Shown here: piece by piece, positions 26,641 to 34,072 of the stretch | Layout of the letters: every line of letters starts with the position of its first letter | Numbering within the stretch: position 1 is the stretch's first letter | Origin: Geofilum rubicundum JCM 15548 | Lineage (GTDB): Bacteria > Bacteroidota > Bacteroidia > Bacteroidales > Marinilabiliaceae | DNA: 34,927 bases | Direction: 5' to 3' | Assembly (NCBI RefSeq): GCF_000974365.1 | Contig: NZ_BAZW01000043.1 | Span: forward strand, 1 to 34,927 | Notes under the pieces: generated by a model | Databases searched by the model: none | The model's input: only the letters and a program-made list of their open reading frames with translations | Told to the model about the DNA's origin: nothing | Made by a program: the position numbers and the translations under genes

Positions 26641-28083
26641 TTATATGTAGCTCCTTAAACGAAGCAAAATGAAAGGAAAGCAGATAAATATAAGCACTTT
26701 AAATGTATATTTTAAAAAGAGTTGATCAAATGAAACGAATTGGTTCAAAAGAAATGCACCAAATGCCAGAATAAAAAAGGCGGCGATTCTTTTTAGCGGA
26801 TAGGGAATTGGATAAAATTTTTGACCCGTATAAAAGGAAATCATCATCATCACCCCATAGCCTGTTAACATGGATAAGGCACCGCCAATCATACCTATTT
26901 TAGGAATCAAAACGAAATTAAGGACCACAGTTAATACCATACCAATTACTCCAAATATCGCACCAAAAAAAGTCTTATCCGTCAATTTATACCACAATGA
27001 CAGATTAAAATAAATGCCATAAAAAAGTTGGGCCAATAAAACAACTGGAATAATAATATTTCCTCTGATATAATCATTAACGAGCAAAAGATTAATAACA
27101 TCCTGAAAGAGCGTTATTCCAACAAATATAAGTAACCCAAATAGAATAAAATATTCCATGATCAGGGCATAGGTCTGAACCCCCTTTTCCCGATTATTAA
27201 AAAAATACGGTTCAAAAGCAAAACGAAAAGATTGCGTAAATAAGCTCATTAATACACCAATTTTGAAATTGGCGCCGTATATGGCCAATTCTTTAAAACC
27301 GCCTTCCTGAAGGAGCTTAGGCATCAAAATTTTATCTGAATTTTGAGTAATCATACCAGTAATTCCGACAATTAAGACAGGCCAGGAGTAAATCAGGATG
27401 GGGCGTAATAAGGACCATCTAAAGCGACCCGTTTTGATCCTTAAATCCTTAATAAAAAAGAGTAAAATTAAAACACTACTGAGGGCATTACTTAATAAGA
27501 CATACAAAACACCACTCCCTTTGATATATAAGTCCTGAAGCACTTCGCCAAATTCGTAGGCATTAAAAAGCGCCGGTAATCCCAGAAAGAAAAATAAATT
27601 GAAACCGATATTCAAAAATATGCTGATTAATTTAATCAAACCAAAACGCAGGGCTCTGTTTTGAAGACGGAGCTGTGCAAAAGGTATGGATAAAAAGGCA
27701 TCAAAGCCAATAATAATGCCTACCAGAACTATGGCGTAAACAAATTGTCCATCGTAAAAAAAGCGACTAATGGATGGGGCAAAAACAAAACTTAGAACAA
27801 TGAGTAAAAAACTGGTTAAACCCAAGGTGCTCATGGTAGTTCGAAAAACATCCCGCGCATTTTCCTTACGTGCAAAGCGAAAAAAACCGGTTTCCAAACC
27901 GTAGGTAAAAATGACCAGCAAAATGGAAATGATGCCGTACATGTTAACTATAACCCCGTATTCCTCCGGTGCAATGACCCGGATATAAAAAGGCATCAAC
28001 AACCAATTTAACAAGCGGCCGACCATGGTACTGGCACCATATATGACGGTATCTCCGGCAAGTTGCTTAAGACTTAAACTCAT
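26641..28083 (-). CDS. Wzx-like polysaccharide flippase (oligosaccharide flippase family)
   Basis: The 480-residue integral membrane protein has about 12-14 hydrophobic helices. The opening (KQLAGDTVIYGASTMVGRLLNWLLMPFYIRVIAPEEYGVI) is the characteristic start of Wzx/RfbX and related MATE-MOP flippases, which move lipid-linked sugars across the inner membrane. The substrate is not evident, and no glycosyltransferase or polymerase gene is nearby, so it is not in a classical polysaccharide locus. It starts 6 bases after the ruvB stop and is followed by dut, so it seems to belong to the ruvB-flippase-dut operon. Confidence 0.88.
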   Translation of the reverse strand: MSLSLKQLAGDTVIYGASTMVGRLLNWLLMPFYIRVIAPEEYGVIVNMYGIISILLVIFTYGLETGFFRFARKENARDVFRTTMSTLGLTSFLLIVLSFVFAPSISRFFYDGQFVYAIVLVGIIIGFDAFLSIPFAQLRLQNRALRFGLIKLISIFLNIGFNLFFFLGLPALFNAYEFGEVLQDLYIKGSGVLYVLLSNALSSVLILLFFIKDLRIKTGRFRWSLLRPILIYSWPVLIVGITGMITQNSDKILMPKLLQEGGFKELAIYGANFKIGVLMSLFTQSFRFAFEPYFFNNREKGVQTYALIMEYFILFGLLIFVGITLFQDVINLLLVNDYIRGNIIIPVVLLAQLFYGIYFNLSLWYKLTDKTFFGAIFGVIGMVLTVVLNFVLIPKIGMIGGALSMLTGYGVMMMISFYTGQKFYPIPYPLKRIAAFFILAFGAFLLNQFVSFDQLFLKYTFKVLIFICFPFILLRLRSYI

Positions 28084-28089
28084 ACCGTT

Positions 28090-29112
28090 CTAAAATAAGG
28101 CATTTTGAATCATACCTGGATTTCGTCCAAAATGGTCATAGGCGATTTTCGTAACCATTCTGCCTCGTGGTGTCCGTTTCAAAAAACCTTCCTTGATAAG
28201 GAAAGGCTCATAGACTTCTTCAATGGTTCCACTGTCCTCACCCACGGCTGTTGCAATGGTGCTGACCCCAACCGGGCCCCCTTCGAATTTATCGATGAGT
28301 GTTAGCAGTATTTTGCGGTCCATTTCATCTAAGCCATATTGATCAATATTAAGCGCTTTTAAGGCCGTTTGAGTAATGGGCAAGTCAATGCTCCCACTAC
28401 CCTTTACCATGGCAAAATCACGTACTCTCCTTAACAATGCGTTGGCTATACGAGGGGTGCCGCGACTACGCCGGGCAATTTCATCGGCCGCCAAAGAATC
28501 AATGGGTACTTTTAATATGGAGGCAGAACGCACCACAATTCCGCCCAATATATCGGTATCATAATACTCTAAATGACTGTTAATACCAAAACGGGCCCTC
28601 AATGGACTGGTGAGCAATCCACTTCTTGTGGTAGCACCAATCAAAGTAAAAGGATTTAACTCTATCTGAATGGATTTGGCACCAGGTCCTTTGTCTATGA
28701 CAATATCTATCCTAAAATCCTCCATGGCGGAGTATAGGTATTCTTCGACGACCGGACTTAAGCGATGAATTTCATCAATAAAGAGCACATCATTGGGTTC
28801 CAAACTGGTTAGAATGCCAGCTAAATCGCCGGGTTTATCCAATACCGGACCACTGGTTAACTTAAAACCCACATTCAATTCATTGGCGATAATGTTTGAA
28901 AGGGTGGTTTTTCCCAGGCCAGGGGGTCCGTGTAAAAGCACATGATCCAGGGATTCTTCGCGCATCAGAGCAGCCTGAACGAAAATTTGAAGATTATCCA
29001 CAATTTTAGGCTGTCCCTTAAAATTGAGAAAGGACAAAGGGCGCAACTGCTGCTCGATATCCATATCCCTGAAATGATTCTTTTCGGGATTATGTAGATC
29101 CATTTCCATCAT
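28090..29112 (-). CDS. ruvB: Holliday junction branch migration helicase RuvB
   Basis: RuvB is the hexameric AAA+ motor that drives branch migration with RuvA. The 340-residue protein has the Walker A GPPGLGKT (62-69), Walker B FIDEIH (111-116), the sensor region [18 protein letters not shown] and the C-terminal winged helix ending [13 protein letters not shown]. Its ATG overlaps the stop of the upstream receiver-domain gene by one base (TAATG); a second ATG one codon in is also possible. ruvA and ruvC are not in the window. Confidence 0.97.
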   Translation of the reverse strand: MMEMDLHNPEKNHFRDMDIEQQLRPLSFLNFKGQPKIVDNLQIFVQAALMREESLDHVLLHGPPGLGKTTLSNIIANELNVGFKLTSGPVLDKPGDLAGILTSLEPNDVLFIDEIHRLSPVVEEYLYSAMEDFRIDIVIDKGPGAKSIQIELNPFTLIGATTRSGLLTSPLRARFGINSHLEYYDTDILGGIVVRSASILKVPIDSLAADEIARRSRGTPRIANALLRRVRDFAMVKGSGSIDLPITQTALKALNIDQYGLDEMDRKILLTLIDKFEGGPVGVSTIATAVGEDSGTIEEVYEPFLIKEGFLKRTPRGRMVTKIAYDHFGRNPGMIQNALF

Positions 29113-29507
29113 TAAAAATCAGCACTAGAAGGCTTAATGCCCAGTTGATCCAATATGGCATTAAAAACTTCTATATCAAAAGGTTTGGCCATATATTCAT
29201 CCATGCCAATGGCCATGCATTTCTCGCGATCTGCATCAAAAGTATTGGCAGTCAAACCAATAATAGGGGTATGTGAATGCTTGCTAACATCCAATTCCCG
29301 AATAGCTTTTGTGGCTTCAAAACCATCCATTACAGGCATCATCAAATCCATTAAAACAAGATCGTATTTTTTGTCCTTCACCTTCTCAACTGCCTCCAAA
29401 CCATTATTTGCGACATCAATAGAAAATCCATATTTGGTTAAATTCAAAAAAATAAGCTTCTGATTTAATACATTGTCCTCCACAAGTAATAAAAGTAATC
29501 CTCTCAT
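29112..29507 (-). CDS. Stand-alone response regulator receiver domain
   Basis: The 131-residue protein is a single CheY-like receiver domain with no output domain. The acidic pocket is Asp11 with neighbouring residues (LLVEDN), the phosphoacceptor is Asp54 in [11 protein letters not shown], and the conserved Thr86 and Lys108 (MAKPF) are present, so it should be phosphorylatable. The sequence is of the type found at the end of hybrid histidine kinases. No kinase gene is nearby. Its last codon overlaps the ruvB start, so the two are coupled. Confidence 0.9.
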   Translation of the reverse strand: MRGLLLLLVEDNVLNQKLIFLNLTKYGFSIDVANNGLEAVEKVKDKKYDLVLMDLMMPVMDGFEATKAIRELDVSKHSHTPIIGLTANTFDADREKCMAIGMDEYMAKPFDIEVFNAILDQLGIKPSSADF

Positions 29508-29618
29508 TTAAATGGTTTTGTATTTAAATTACAATTTCGGATGCTAAATTAAAAAAGTTGCTTATAATAAAGAATTAAAAGCCCGAAAATTACGGATAAT
29601 TATTTATTAAAGAAAAAG

Positions 29619-30614
29619 TTAAAGCTTCAATTGACTGGAGATATCCAACATCCTTTGGATAGGTTTCACAGCTTCCAGGCGTATACTTTCTTCAACTTTG
29701 ACTTCAGGATACTCATGTTTCAAAGCCAAATACACCTTTTGAAGCGTATTTAATTTCATAAATTCGCAATCGTTACATCCGCAGGTAGAATCATTTGGAG
29801 GAGCAGGAATGAAAACTTTGTCGGGCGAAAACTTTTGCATTTGATGCAAAATACCAGCTTCAGTGGCAACAATAAAGGATTGACCACTATTTTCGCGGGT
29901 ATATTTTAAAAGTGCGGCCGTGCTGCCCACATAATCCGCCATAATTAAGAACGGTTTTTTACATTCTGGATGCGCAATTATTTGAGCATCTGGGTGTTCT
30001 TTCTTTAAGGCTACAATTTTCTCCAGAGAAAATTGTTCATGCACATGGCAGGCACCATCCCATAATACCATTTCCCGTCCTGTCAGCCCCTGTAAATAAT
30101 TACCCAAATTTCTATCCGGTCCGAATAAAATGGGTTGGTCTCTGGGAATACTGTTGATTATACCAACTGCGTTGGTACTGGTAACCACGATGTCAGACAG
30201 TGCTTTAACGTCAGCTGTTGTATTCACATAGGTGACCACCATATGGTCGGGATAGTTTTTTTTAAATTGCGCAAAATCCTCTGCGGGACAACTATTCGCT
30301 AAAGAACAGCCAGCATTGAGATCAGGCACCAGAACTTTCTTTTCAGGGGACAAAATCTTAGCTGTTTCACCCATAAAATAAACCCCTGCCAATAAAATAA
30401 TATCTGCTTTGGTCTGACTGGCCTGCTGAGCTAATGCCAAACTATCGCCCACAAAATCTGCAATATCCTGTATTTCATTAATTTGATAATAGTGGGCCAT
30501 AATAATGGCATTCTTCTCCTTTTTCAATCTAATAATTTCTTCTTTTATATCTATTTTATCAGAAATTTTTTCTGTGACATGGCCCGCACTTATCCACTCC
30601 CTATTATTATTCAT
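29619..30614 (-). CDS. nadA: Quinolinate synthase
   Basis: NadA condenses iminoaspartate with dihydroxyacetone phosphate to make quinolinate for NAD, using a [4Fe-4S] cluster. The 331-residue protein starts the core with IIMAHYYQINEIQDIADFVGDSL. It has cluster cysteines in NAGCSLANSC (Cys103 or 109), HPEC (Cys218) and CGCNDC (Cys278-283). nadB and nadC are not in the window. It is the last leftward gene before the orientation change, and the 671-base gap upstream contains its promoter, which I cannot locate precisely. Confidence 0.96.
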   Translation of the reverse strand: MNNNREWISAGHVTEKISDKIDIKEEIIRLKKEKNAIIMAHYYQINEIQDIADFVGDSLALAQQASQTKADIILLAGVYFMGETAKILSPEKKVLVPDLNAGCSLANSCPAEDFAQFKKNYPDHMVVTYVNTTADVKALSDIVVTSTNAVGIINSIPRDQPILFGPDRNLGNYLQGLTGREMVLWDGACHVHEQFSLEKIVALKKEHPDAQIIAHPECKKPFLIMADYVGSTAALLKYTRENSGQSFIVATEAGILHQMQKFSPDKVFIPAPPNDSTCGCNDCEFMKLNTLQKVYLALKHEYPEVKVEESIRLEAVKPIQRMLDISSQLKL

Positions 30615-31001
30615 ATCTTTTAATTTTAAAAATATATGTTGATGTTGTTAGCCTGTTGGTATTGTTTAAAAATAAATGAAATAACCCTTTGTATTTTCTC
30701 AATCTATGTTTTATCAGCGGCTTATCAACATTCGTTTTAAGTGATAAGTGTTTGAAAAACAATTATTAATTAGAGTTGTTCACAGCTTGTTAAAAACCTT
30801 CAAAGTTAAAAAAATATTGCCTTTGCATTAAAAAAAGAGACAAGAAAGATGTTTAAAAGTAAGGATAAGATGGCACTCTTTTAACTTGCATTTTTTGATG
30901 ACAGAGCTCTTATACTATTATAATCCTATAAAACCAGTTTATTTTATGGAAAGATATAGCCAATAATACACAAGTTATTAACAAGGTTATTAGAATAGGT
31001 C

Positions 31002-31122
31002 GTTAGATTATTAGGTCATTAGGTATTAGCTAAGAGCAAGTTCTTAATTAGAAGTCGATTATGTATACAGGCAGCAAAACCATAAATACGTGTAAATTAA
31101 GCAAATTAAAAAGTTTAACGAA
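31002..31122 (+). repeat. Dispersed repeat, copy B (between nadA and rpiB)
   Basis: This 121-base block matches the minus strand of 13631-13744 closely along its length, with one gap of about 8 bases. The left edge contains short tandem-like words (AGGTCGTTAG, AGGTCATTAG). The left end GGTCGTTAGAT and the reverse complement of the right end GTTCGTTAAAC agree at 8 of 11 positions, a weak terminal inverted repeat like that of a MITE. Confidence 0.85.
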
Positions 31123-31220
31123 CTATTGTTATTATGGATGGCTTTTTAATAAAAATCAATGGTTAGAGGCTGTTATCTGGGCCTTTGCCACGAATAGCTG
31201 ATATCAATCACATAAATTAT

Positions 31221-31228
31221 TATCTTTG
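31221..31228 (+). promoter_or_regulatory. Probable -7 promoter box for rpiB-rrf2
   Basis: TATCTTTG fits the Bacteroidota TAnnTTTG -7 consensus and lies 57 bases upstream of the rpiB ATG at 31286. No convincing -33 TTG is found at about 20 bases upstream. Confidence 0.5.
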
Positions 31229-31285
31229 AAGCGTTTTTAATAAAGTAGGTTGTTATAGAATACTCATTGAATAAATATCTTAAGT

Positions 31286-31735
31286 ATGAGCGGCAAAAAA
31301 ATAGCCATTGGTTGTGACCATGCTGGTTTCGAATTAAAACAGATTCTAAAGGATTTTCTTTTATCGAAGAATGTAGAATTGGTCGATTTTGGTACCCATT
31401 CTTCTGAAAGCGTTGATTACGCGGATTATGCCCATCCCTTGGCTGATGCTGTGGAGCGTAAGCAATGCGATTTTGGAATTACCATTTGTGGCAGTGGTAA
31501 CGGTATTAATATGACGGTTAATAAACACCAGGGCATCCGGGCTGCTTTATGCTGGATACCGGAAATATCCCGATTGGCCCGGGCACACAATGATGCCAAT
31601 GTATGTAGTTTGCCGGGAAGATTTGTTTCTGTGGAGGATGCCAAGAAAATTGTGGACTTGTTTTTGGAGACCCCTTTTGAAGGGGGGCGGCACACCAGGA
31701 GAATTGAAAAAATATCCACCGATAAAACCATGTAG
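31286..31735 (+). CDS. rpiB: Ribose-5-phosphate isomerase B
   Basis: RpiB interconverts ribose 5-phosphate and ribulose 5-phosphate in the pentose phosphate pathway. The 149-residue product has the family start KKIAIGCDHAGFELK, the catalytic cysteine in ITICGSGNGI (Cys68), and the phosphate-binding residues in NKHQGIRAALCW, followed by HNDANVCSLPGR. The ATG has a short leader after the -7 box. The Rrf2-type regulator gene follows with only 3 bases between, so they form one operon. Confidence 0.95.
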   Translation: MSGKKIAIGCDHAGFELKQILKDFLLSKNVELVDFGTHSSESVDYADYAHPLADAVERKQCDFGITICGSGNGINMTVNKHQGIRAALCWIPEISRLARAHNDANVCSLPGRFVSVEDAKKIVDLFLETPFEGGRHTRRIEKISTDKTM

Positions 31736-31738
31736 TTT

Positions 31739-32185
31739 ATGCTTTCCAATACTTGTAAGTATGCATTGAGGTCCATTATTTATATTGGAATTAATGCTAA
31801 GCCGGGTCGGAACGTTAATGTTCGGACCATGGCTTCAGAATTAGATGTACCCATGCAATTTTTGAGTAAAATACTTCAGGTATTTGTACATAAAGATATT
31901 CTTCATAGTGTGAAAGGACCTCAGGGCGGTTTCTCATTTAAGAAAAATCCCTATGATGTGGTTTTGTGGGATGTTGTAGAAATCATTGACGGACCGGAAT
32001 TGTTTGAACATTGTATTATCGGAAAGCGGGCCTGCAGGAGTCACGACAGCGAGCAGAAAAAATGTCCGGTACATGATAATTATTCAACCGTCAGAAAAGA
32101 CCTGGCTGCGTTTTTTAAAACGGAATCTTTCGGGAAAATTATTGATAATTATGATAATCAGTCGGTAGATTTTTTAGCGCTTTAA
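31739..32185 (+). CDS. Rrf2 family transcriptional regulator
   Basis: The 148-residue product has the Rrf2 winged helix: CKYALRSIIYIG, then ELDVPMQFLSKILQVFVHKDILHSVKGPQGGFSF. Three cysteines follow (Cys92, Cys99, Cys109, in HCIIGKRAC and QKKCPVH), the region that carries an iron-sulfur cluster in IscR and NsrR. Redox, iron or nitric oxide sensing is plausible but not shown. The target is unknown. It follows rpiB by 3 bases. Its end overlaps the convergent vanZ-like gene by 12 bases (32174-32185). Confidence 0.88.
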   Translation: MLSNTCKYALRSIIYIGINAKPGRNVNVRTMASELDVPMQFLSKILQVFVHKDILHSVKGPQGGFSFKKNPYDVVLWDVVEIIDGPELFEHCIIGKRACRSHDSEQKKCPVHDNYSTVRKDLAAFFKTESFGKIIDNYDNQSVDFLAL

Positions 32186-32566
32186 CAGGGGCTTGAACCA
32201 GGTTTGTAAATAAAACCCCAAAAAGACGCCCAAGGTATTGGCCAAGAAATCCATTAATTCCCGACTTCGGTTGGCCAATGCCGGTTGAATCAGTTCTATC
32301 ATTCCGCCTGCAGCTATAAGAAGTATTATGAGCCAAACATTAGGTCGGCTAAACGGTTGTTTACTGGTAATTGCCTGAGTTTTGCTTCTTTCAAAAAACA
32401 GAACAAAGGATAAAGCGGAATACATTCCCAGGTGAACGAGTTTATCTATTCCTTTAAAATCCCATAATTTGGTGGATGGCACCTCTGAACTACTCATCAA
32501 ACTTAGCGTTAGTACGATGAAAGTCATCAGCAGACTGAATTTATATTGTGAAATAAAAGTGGACAT
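32174..32566 (-). CDS. VanZ family membrane protein
   Basis: The 130-residue protein has about four hydrophobic helices and the VanZ motif layout: an N-terminal helix, then KLVHLGMYSALSFVLFF (the H..Y..L core), a third helix, and a conserved loop with ELIQPALANRSRELMDFLANTLGVFLGF. VanZ homologues outside the vancomycin operon have no agreed function. It is the only leftward gene in this stretch and ends inside the rrf2 gene. The 283-base gap to hemW (32567-32849) is AT-rich and contains parS site 2. Confidence 0.85.
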   Translation of the reverse strand: MSTFISQYKFSLLMTFIVLTLSLMSSSEVPSTKLWDFKGIDKLVHLGMYSALSFVLFFERSKTQAITSKQPFSRPNVWLIILLIAAGGMIELIQPALANRSRELMDFLANTLGVFLGFYLQTWFKPLLKR

Positions 32567-32813
32567 TTGGCTTGTTTAAATTTTTATCGGGAGACAAAAT
32601 TACTGTTTTTTTGATTGGACCTTACCCCCTTCATACAAATAAAGGGTCATAACTTATGTAGTTGACCGGCGAATTGAATGTTGGCGTGCTTCATTCAATG
32701 GGAATTTCTTCTTTTCAACCGATTTAAAGTAAAATTGTTTGTAAATATTGTTTTTTGGTTGATAAATCCGTTAATAAAGTGTTGATAACCCTCGTTAAAG
32801 CCCTGTTTATAAA

Positions 32814-32829
32814 TGTTTCACGTGAAACA
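32814..32829. other. parS centromere-like site 2
   Basis: TGTTTCACGTGAAACA is a perfect 16-bp palindrome and matches the parS consensus TGTTNCACGTGAAACA at every position. It ends 20 bases before the hemW ATG (32850), so it lies in or near that promoter. A second perfect site is 13.6 kb away at 19206-19221. Confidence 0.88.
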
Positions 32830-32849
32830 TTTTCTAATTTTTATGATGT

Positions 32850-33962
32850 ATGGCTGGAATTTATATTCATATCCCTTTTTGTTTTTCGCGCTGCGGTTAT
32901 TGTGATTTTTATAAGACAACCCGTTTAGATAGAATGGAACCCTTTTTTAATACCTTAAAGCAAGAAATTGTTCACTATGCCCCGCTTTTTACGAATCGGA
33001 TAGAAACCTTATATTTCGGAGGAGGTACCCCTTCTCTTTTAAAATCTGGTATGTATACCGAATTGTTTCTATTACTGAAATCTTATTATTCGTTTAATAC
33101 GGATGTTGAAATAACCATAGAAGCCAATCCGGACGATTTGACTCCTACTTATATTGATGATTTATTAGCTCTTGGTTTTAATAGAATTAGTATCGGCATC
33201 CAGAGTTTTAACGAGACGGATTTGCAGGAAATGGGCCGACGACATAGTTCTTCACAGGCCTTACAAAGTATTCAGAATGCTTACAATGGCGGATTTCGAA
33301 ATATTGGTATGGATTTAATTTACGGATTACCCTGGAGTTCCACGGAAGCATTTGAGAAAAATCTCGAAATATTTAAAACCTTACCCGTGAATCATCTTTC
33401 CGCCTACCATTTAACTTTTGAGGAAGGAACCCCTTTTGAGCGTCTGTTGAAGCGGGGGGTTTATCAAGAAATGAAGGATAATAAAAGTTTGGCCCAGTAT
33501 GAATTGCTTTGTCGTTTGACGGCCAATAATGGTTTTGAGCATTACGAAGTGTCTAATTTTTCTCAACCGGGTTATCGATCCCGACACAATTCATCCTACT
33601 GGAACGGCTCACCCTATATTGGATTCGGACCTGGTAGCCACTCTTATTACAAGGGTAAGCGTTCTTGGAATAAGCCGGATTTGGCGACTTATAATAAAGG
33701 CCATTGGGCGGATATAACCGAAGAAGAGACCCTGAACAAGGATGATTTATTCAATGAAAGCATTATGTTGGGCTTGCGAACCTCTGACGGTATTGATTTA
33801 GAACAACTTCAAAACCTGCATCCGGCCTTCTATGAAGCATTTTCCAAAAAACAAATTAAATGGTTGACGGCCGGTGACCTGTATCTGGCAAAGAACCGAC
33901 TTATCTGTCATGAAAAATCGTGGTTTATTGTTGATTCAATAATAAAAGATTTGTTTATTTGA
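32850..33962 (+). CDS. hemW: HemW, radical SAM heme chaperone (HemN-like)
   Basis: The 370-residue protein starts with the radical-SAM cluster motif CFSRCGYC (Cys11, Cys15, Cys18), then FGGGTPSLL. It lacks the fourth cysteine of true HemN (CxxxCxxCxC; here CGYCDFYK), which marks HemW, a heme-binding protein that inserts heme into respiratory enzymes, rather than coproporphyrinogen dehydrogenase. The C-terminal HemW domain (DDLFNESIMLGLRTSDGIDL) is present, so it appears full length. It begins 20 bases after parS site 2. Confidence 0.92.
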   Translation: MAGIYIHIPFCFSRCGYCDFYKTTRLDRMEPFFNTLKQEIVHYAPLFTNRIETLYFGGGTPSLLKSGMYTELFLLLKSYYSFNTDVEITIEANPDDLTPTYIDDLLALGFNRISIGIQSFNETDLQEMGRRHSSSQALQSIQNAYNGGFRNIGMDLIYGLPWSSTEAFEKNLEIFKTLPVNHLSAYHLTFEEGTPFERLLKRGVYQEMKDNKSLAQYELLCRLTANNGFEHYEVSNFSQPGYRSRHNSSYWNGSPYIGFGPGSHSYYKGKRSWNKPDLATYNKGHWADITEEETLNKDDLFNESIMLGLRTSDGIDLEQLQNLHPAFYEAFSKKQIKWLTAGDLYLAKNRLICHEKSWFIVDSIIKDLFI

Positions 33963-34072
33963 TGCAGCTGGAGGCCTTGGTATGTTAAAGTTGTTTTTTC
34001 TTATTATATTGTTTGGTAAGGGACTGGTCACCCGGACCGATGAATATGTTGCAAATATGATGAATTCCTGAT

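Larger units (their letters stand above)
30615..31285. other. 671-bp AT-rich divergent intergenic region, possible origin-related element
   Basis: No gene-like frame is present. It separates leftward nadA from rightward rpiB. It holds the dispersed-repeat copy B (31002-31122) and the rpiB -7 box (31221-31228). Near-matches to the DnaA box TTATCCACA occur at 30590-30598 (TTATCCACT, inside nadA), 30722-30730 (TTATCAACA), 30776-30784 (TTGTTCACA) and 30975-30983 (TTATTAACA). They are only 7-8 of 9 matches in AT-rich DNA, so an origin is a hypothesis supported mainly by the nearby parS sites and the change of gene orientation. Confidence 0.3.
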
